64,000 nucleotides of DNA from Bradyrhizobium sp. AZCC 2176 (GTDB lineage Bacteria > Pseudomonadota > Alphaproteobacteria > Rhizobiales > Xanthobacteraceae): NCBI RefSeq assembly GCF_036924645.1, contig NZ_JAZHRX010000001.1, positions 2,914,001 through 2,978,000 on the forward strand. The letters are read 5' to 3'. Below the pieces are notes generated by a model. It searched no databases and was not told where the DNA came from. It was given only the letters and a program-made list of their open reading frames with translations. Shown here one piece after another: positions 60,177-64,000 of this stretch. Each line of letters begins with the position of its first letter. The stretch's first letter is position 1. A program made the translations under genes and the position numbers.

Positions 60177-61529
60177 ATGTCAAAGATCGCGATGGGAATT
60201 GCCGCCATTGTCTTCGCAACGATGCTGTCGGTGGCGGACTTTGCGATCGCGAAAGGTGGTCATGGAGGCGGCCACGGCGGTGGTCGCGGCGGCGGTCATC
60301 ATGGCGGCGGTCATCATGGCGGCGGCCATCGTGGCGGGGGTCATGGCCACCATTTCGGCGGCCGGCATCATGGCGGCGGCCATTTTCATGGCAGGGCGGC
60401 GCATCACCGCTCATTCTCCACCCACCGCATGAACTTCGCAGGCGGTGGCCGCGCGCTGAACTCGCGCGCACTCGCCCGCAGCTATCGCCATACCGCAGCG
60501 CTGCATCGTCCCGCGGTACGGGCCAGCGTTACTGCGGGCGCGGCGCTCGCAGGGTGGCAATACGGACGGTCCAGAGGCGGCGGCTGGTGGCGCCACGGCA
60601 ATGGCGGGTACGGCTGGGTTGGGCCGCTGTTCTGGCCGTTCGCCTATTTCGATATCTACGATTATGCGCTGTGGGGACCGCGTGTCGGCGCGCCGTTCTG
60701 GTACTACGGCTACGACGACATTTATGCCGGTCTGTTCAGCCCCTACGACTATCAGGGGCTTGCGGGCTACCTGCCGCCGCGTGGTTCTCGCGACGCCGGA
60801 CCGGACCGGCTGGCGCTGTTATGCGGCGAGGACAGCCGCGACATCGCCGGCCTGCCGATCGACCTGATCGCGCAGGCGATCGAGCCGACCGAGGCGCAAC
60901 GCGCAGCGCTCGACGATCTCGCCAATGCATCGGTGGCGTCGGCGCAGAAGATCAAGGCGGCGTGCCCGACCACAATCGCGCTGACGGCGTCCGGCCGGCT
61001 CGCCTCGATGCAGCAGCGCATCGAGGCGATGATATCAGGCGTCGCGACCGTGCAGCCGGCGCTGGACAAGCTTTACGGCCTACTGAATGACGAGCAGAAG
61101 GCGCGGCTGAACGTGATCGCTGAAGATCAGGAAAGGAAGACCGAGCGGCGCCGCAACAGGTCGGTTGCGCGGCCCTGTGACGTCACGCAATCCTCGAGCT
61201 TGCAATGGCCGGCCGAGGAGATCGAGGCGCGCCTGCATCCGACCGATGCGCAACGCACCGGCCTCACCGCCCTGCAGAAAGCCAGCACCAAGGCGGCCGA
61301 CATGCTGGCCACCTCGTGCCGGCTCGAGGAAGCGGCCACGCCGCCGGTGCGGCTCGCCGCCGTCGGCAAGCGACTCGACGTCATGCTGGAATCGGTCAAA
61401 CTCGTGCGCACCGCGCTCGATGATTTCTATGCGATACTGAGCGACGAGCAGAAGGCCCAGTTCGAGGCGATCGGCCCGCGGCGGACATCTCTTGCCGACA
61501 GGGCAGTGCAGCGGTACGGCCGCCGATAG
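60177..61529 (+). CDS. Exported Gly/His-rich protein with LTxxQ (Spy/CpxP-like) repeats
   Basis: 450 aa from ATG 60177; several ATGs lie upstream in frame (60147, 60162). A signal peptide (MSKIAMGIAAIVFATMLSVADFAIA) is followed by a striking Gly/His repeat region (about residues 26-80, HGGGH units), which could bind Ni, Cu or Zn. A Trp/Tyr-rich segment (GWVGPLFWPFAYFDIYDYALWGP) follows, then two similar helical units carrying PTEAQRAALDDL / LNDEQKARLN and PTDAQRTGLTAL / LSDEQKAQFE, the LTxxQ pattern of periplasmic stress chaperones. The role is inferred as a periplasmic metal-related or chaperone protein. Confidence 0.8.
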   Translation: MSKIAMGIAAIVFATMLSVADFAIAKGGHGGGHGGGRGGGHHGGGHHGGGHRGGGHGHHFGGRHHGGGHFHGRAAHHRSFSTHRMNFAGGGRALNSRALARSYRHTAALHRPAVRASVTAGAALAGWQYGRSRGGGWWRHGNGGYGWVGPLFWPFAYFDIYDYALWGPRVGAPFWYYGYDDIYAGLFSPYDYQGLAGYLPPRGSRDAGPDRLALLCGEDSRDIAGLPIDLIAQAIEPTEAQRAALDDLANASVASAQKIKAACPTTIALTASGRLASMQQRIEAMISGVATVQPALDKLYGLLNDEQKARLNVIAEDQERKTERRRNRSVARPCDVTQSSSLQWPAEEIEARLHPTDAQRTGLTALQKASTKAADMLATSCRLEEAATPPVRLAAVGKRLDVMLESVKLVRTALDDFYAILSDEQKAQFEAIGPRRTSLADRAVQRYGRR

Positions 61530-61605
61530 ATCGGCGGCGGTGACAACACCTGCGATCCCGGCCTATTGTCCGGCCCAACAAGATGCCGAATAAAGGGGCC
61601 GCTGA

Positions 61606-62403
61606 ATGACTGCCAATCCGGTTTTGTGGGATCTCGACGCGCGCGGCGTCGCGACCGTTACGTTGAACCGTCCCGAGGTGAACAACGCCTATGACGCCGG
61701 GCTCATCAACGGCGTGCTCGCGGCGATGGATGAACTCGGCAGCAAGCCGAACCTTCGCGTCGTGGTGCTGAAGGGCAATGGCAAGCATTTCCAGGCCGGC
61801 GCCGACCTGAAATGGATCAACGGCGTGCGGCCTAAATCGGCCGAAGAAAATGAGGCGGTGTCGCGCGCGACGTTCGAAGCCGTGCAGCGGCTGAATACGC
61901 TGCCGATCCCGACGGTGGCGCTGGTGCAGGGCGGCTGCTTCGGCGGCGGCACCGGCGTGATCTCGGCGTGTGATGTGGTGGTCGCCGCCGATAACGCGCT
62001 GTTCTCGATTACCGAAGTGCGCTGGGGGCTGACCGCCGCGATCATCATCCCGCAACTCTGCGATGCCATCGGCGTCCGCCAAGTGCGCCGCTACGCGCTG
62101 ACCGGCGAACGGTTTGGCGCGGAGGAGGCGCGGCGCATTGGACTGGTGCACGAGGTGGTGCCGCTGGCCGAGCTGGAGACGGCGGGCGCCAAGGTGGTCG
62201 AGCAACTGCTTGCCAACGGTCCCGAGGCGCTCGCGGAAACCAAGCGGCTTGCCATGGAAAGCTCATTCGGCGGCATGGACGTGGACGATGAGGCCTATGC
62301 GCGGCTGGTCAAGATGCATTCGGACAGGCGGCAGACCACGGAGGCGTCGGAAGGGCTGGCGTCGTTTGCGGAGAAGCGGGCAGCGAATTGGAGCGACGCA
62401 TAG
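61606..62403 (+). CDS. Enoyl-CoA hydratase-related (crotonase) protein
   Basis: 265 aa. Oxyanion-hole segments GKHFQAGADLKWING and QGGCFGGGTGVISACDVVVAADNALFS; the active loop FSITEVRWGLTAAIIIPQLCDAIG has Glu in ITEVRWGL, as in methylglutaconyl-CoA hydratase-like (AUH) proteins, so a hydratase for leucine or isoprenoid breakdown is possible. The aspartate dehydrogenase gene begins 22 bases downstream. Confidence 0.9.
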   Translation: MTANPVLWDLDARGVATVTLNRPEVNNAYDAGLINGVLAAMDELGSKPNLRVVVLKGNGKHFQAGADLKWINGVRPKSAEENEAVSRATFEAVQRLNTLPIPTVALVQGGCFGGGTGVISACDVVVAADNALFSITEVRWGLTAAIIIPQLCDAIGVRQVRRYALTGERFGAEEARRIGLVHEVVPLAELETAGAKVVEQLLANGPEALAETKRLAMESSFGGMDVDDEAYARLVKMHSDRRQTTEASEGLASFAEKRAANWSDA

Positions 62404-62425
62404 GCGTTAGGCGCTGCCACGCTCA

Positions 62426-63259
62426 ATGACGTTTCTTGCAGGAGTATCGGATTTGCCTTCCAAACGCATCGCCGTTGCCGGGTTGGGGGAGATCGGCAAA
62501 ACCGTGGCGCGCAAGCTGGCGCAGGGGTTGCCGGGGCTTGCTCTCGTGGCGATCGTGGCAAGGGACCAGGCGAAGGCGAAAGCGTGGCTTGATCGCGAAG
62601 GCATCGCCTGTCCGCTGGTCCCGCTCGATGAACTGCCTGACCATGCCGATCTCGTGGTCGAGTGCGCACCGGCGGCGATTCTTGACCAGATATGCCGGCC
62701 GATGCTGGGCGCCGGCAAGCAGGTCATGGTGCTGAGCGCCAGTGCGCTGCTGCCCCGTCCCGATCTCGTCGATCTGGCCCGGGCGCATGGCGGCCAGATC
62801 ATCGTGCCGACCGGTGCCTTGATCGGCTTCGATGCGGTATCGGCTGCCGCCGAGGGCACCATCAATTCGGTGCAGATGATCACGCGCAAGCCGCCCCGCG
62901 GTCTCGCCGGCGCGCCCTATCTCGTCGAGAACGGGATCTCCATGGAGGGGCTGACATCTGCCCTCTGTGTGTTCAGGGGCTCGGCGCGCGACGCGGCCGC
63001 GGCGTTTCCCGCCAACGTCAATGTCGTGGCGGCGCTGTCGCTCGCGGGCATCGGCCCCGATCGCACGACGATCGAAATCTGGGCCGATCCGGCCGTGACG
63101 CGCAACTGCCATCAGATCAGGGTGGAGGCCGACTCGGCCTCGTTCACAATGTCGATCGAGAACGTCCCATCGGAGAACCCGAAGACCGGCCGCATCACGG
63201 CGCTCTCGGTGATCGCGGCGCTGCGCAAGCTGACTTCGCCGCTGCAGGTCGGGACTTGA
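62426..63259 (+). CDS. Aspartate dehydrogenase (NadX-like)
   Basis: 277 aa. RIAVAGLGEIGKTVARKL is the NAD(P) site; VPTGALIGFDAVSAAAEG and the C-terminal catalytic His in TRNCHQIRVEAD fit L-aspartate dehydrogenase (DUF108), which yields iminoaspartate for NAD synthesis or catabolises aspartate. It probably shares a transcript with the crotonase gene and converges with the LysR gene 13 bases on. The N-terminus may be shorter (TTG 62453 precedes PSKRIAV). Confidence 0.9.
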   Translation: MTFLAGVSDLPSKRIAVAGLGEIGKTVARKLAQGLPGLALVAIVARDQAKAKAWLDREGIACPLVPLDELPDHADLVVECAPAAILDQICRPMLGAGKQVMVLSASALLPRPDLVDLARAHGGQIIVPTGALIGFDAVSAAAEGTINSVQMITRKPPRGLAGAPYLVENGISMEGLTSALCVFRGSARDAAAAFPANVNVVAALSLAGIGPDRTTIEIWADPAVTRNCHQIRVEADSASFTMSIENVPSENPKTGRITALSVIAALRKLTSPLQVGT

Positions 63260-63272
63260 GCCCTTATGCGCT

Positions 63273-64000
63273 CTACAGCGTCGGCGAGAGCGCGCGTTTC
63301 AATTGCTGAAGCAGCGCCTGCACGGCGGCTGCGTTGACGCGCCGCTCGGGAATCGTTGCCTTGACCCACAAATCGGGGATCGGGAATTCGGGCAGCACGG
63401 CCTGCAGCGACCCGTCGCGCAGCGCGTCCGCTGCAAGATAATGCGAAATGAAAGCAATGCCGTTTCCGGCGATCGCGCTTTTCACCAGTACGTGACCCTC
63501 GTTCGAATTCAACAGCGGGCGTACCTGAATGGTGATGCGGCCGCGCGGGCCGTCGAATATCCACTCGGGTCCGGTCGGAAGAAAGCTCAGGCAGCGGTGT
63601 TCGACCAGATCGCGCGGGTGCCGCGGTGTGCCGTGTGATTTGAGATAGGCGGGCGCTGCGCACAGCAGGCGCTTGAGCGCGCACAAGGGCTCATCGACGA
63701 CACCGCCGAACGAGTGCGGAAATGCGCCGATCGCAACGTCAAAACCTTCCGTGACCGGATCGACCGGCCGGTCGATCAGCACGACTTCCAGTTTCAGCCG
63801 CGGATTTTCCGTCTGGAAGGCGCTGAACACATCGGCCAGCCGGGCGATGGTCAGCGATGTCGGCGCCTTGATGCGCAGGTGATCGATCAGGTCATGGTCC
63901 TTTTCGCCCATGCGCGACAGAAGATCGCCGACGTCAGCCACCACGCTGCGCGCGCGGTGCACATATTGCTGGCCGGCTTCGGTCAACCGCAATTGACGGG
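63273..64000 (-). CDS. LysR-family transcriptional regulator, 5' end outside window
   Basis: The frame is open to the window edge, so the HTH is mostly lost; RQLRLTEAGQQYVHRAR is the end of the LysR DNA-binding domain and linker. The rest is a substrate-binding-like domain of LysR type (LRIKAPTSLTIARLADVFSAFQTENPRLKLEVVLIDRPVDPVTEGFDVAIGAF ...). It may regulate the convergent crotonase/aspartate dehydrogenase genes, or genes beyond the edge. Confidence 0.92.
   Translation of the reverse strand, partial: RQLRLTEAGQQYVHRARSVVADVGDLLSRMGEKDHDLIDHLRIKAPTSLTIARLADVFSAFQTENPRLKLEVVLIDRPVDPVTEGFDVAIGAFPHSFGGVVDEPLCALKRLLCAAPAYLKSHGTPRHPRDLVEHRCLSFLPTGPEWIFDGPRGRITIQVRPLLNSNEGHVLVKSAIAGNGIAFISHYLAADALRDGSLQAVLPEFPIPDLWVKATIPERRVNAAAVQALLQQLKRALSPTL

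Overview
The window reads as a chromosomal segment of an alphaproteobacterium of the Bradyrhizobium / Rhodopseudomonas type (Nitrobacteraceae). Grounds: high G+C with strong third-position GC in nearly every gene; aerobic cobaltochelatase genes cobS-cobT; the order Suv3-like helicase, S4 protein, FdxA ferredoxin, CarD regulator; DUF2336, DUF1326, Bug-type and RraA-type proteins; and several families of dispersed palindromic intergenic repeats that I recognise from Bradyrhizobium genomes. The genus is inference. No rRNA, CRISPR array or prophage is visible; there is one tRNA-Arg(CCT).

Layout. 1-5085: end of cobS, cobT, a phytase-like exported protein and an Old Yellow Enzyme. 5177-9202: DUF2336 gene, about 1.2 kb of dispersed repeats, a DUF2235 phospholipase-like gene and a small HTH gene. 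9307-13523: a two-gene, visibly lower-GC cassette coding for an OLD-family nuclease and a UvrD-type helicase, i.e. a Gabija-like anti-phage module with unusually long subunits, sitting beside rpmB (13696-14004). 14457-21341: DUF3108 protein, Suv3-like RNA helicase, S4 protein, FdxA, CarD. 22090-28677: small secreted protein, DUF1326, metallo-beta-lactamase-fold hydrolase divergent from an AraC regulator, M48 protease plus thermonuclease, VOC protein. 29019-32369: one large SAM-cyclase-ATPase-TPR signalling protein.

32531-39732 is a catabolic block (ABC substrate-binding protein, two crotonases, VOC protein, two adjacent acyl-CoA dehydrogenases, SDR) that looks built for import and beta-oxidation-like breakdown of an unknown CoA-linked substrate. 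39826-43084: small envelope and stress proteins and a ketopantoate-reductase-like gene. 43351-46779: AraC regulator divergent from an RraA-family/cupin/Bug-receptor operon. 46921-50290: tRNA-Arg, then a TetR regulator divergent from an epoxide-hydrolase-like gene coupled to a MATE exporter, with two near-identical operator-like palindromes between them. 50341-54640: esterase, small unknown, di-haem c-type cytochrome (CcpA/MauG/RoxA-like), alpha/beta hydrolase. 54669-56155: a complete IS4-family (IS50-like) element with 16-bp inverted ends and a 10-bp target duplication, inserted in a dispersed palindrome; its transposase appears frameshifted. 56307-64000: Asp/Glu/hydantoin racemase, SDR, biotin synthase, second ketopantoate-reductase-like gene, Gly/His-rich LTxxQ protein, crotonase, aspartate dehydrogenase, and a LysR regulator cut by the window edge.

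The best candidate for an under-described system is the OLD/UvrD pair: both proteins keep all key motifs but are much longer than the characterised GajA and GajB. Others worth attention are the Suv3 helicase with its long acidic-then-basic tail, the CarD protein with a histone-H1-like tail, the structured dispersed element at 6593-7165, and the paired TetR operators.
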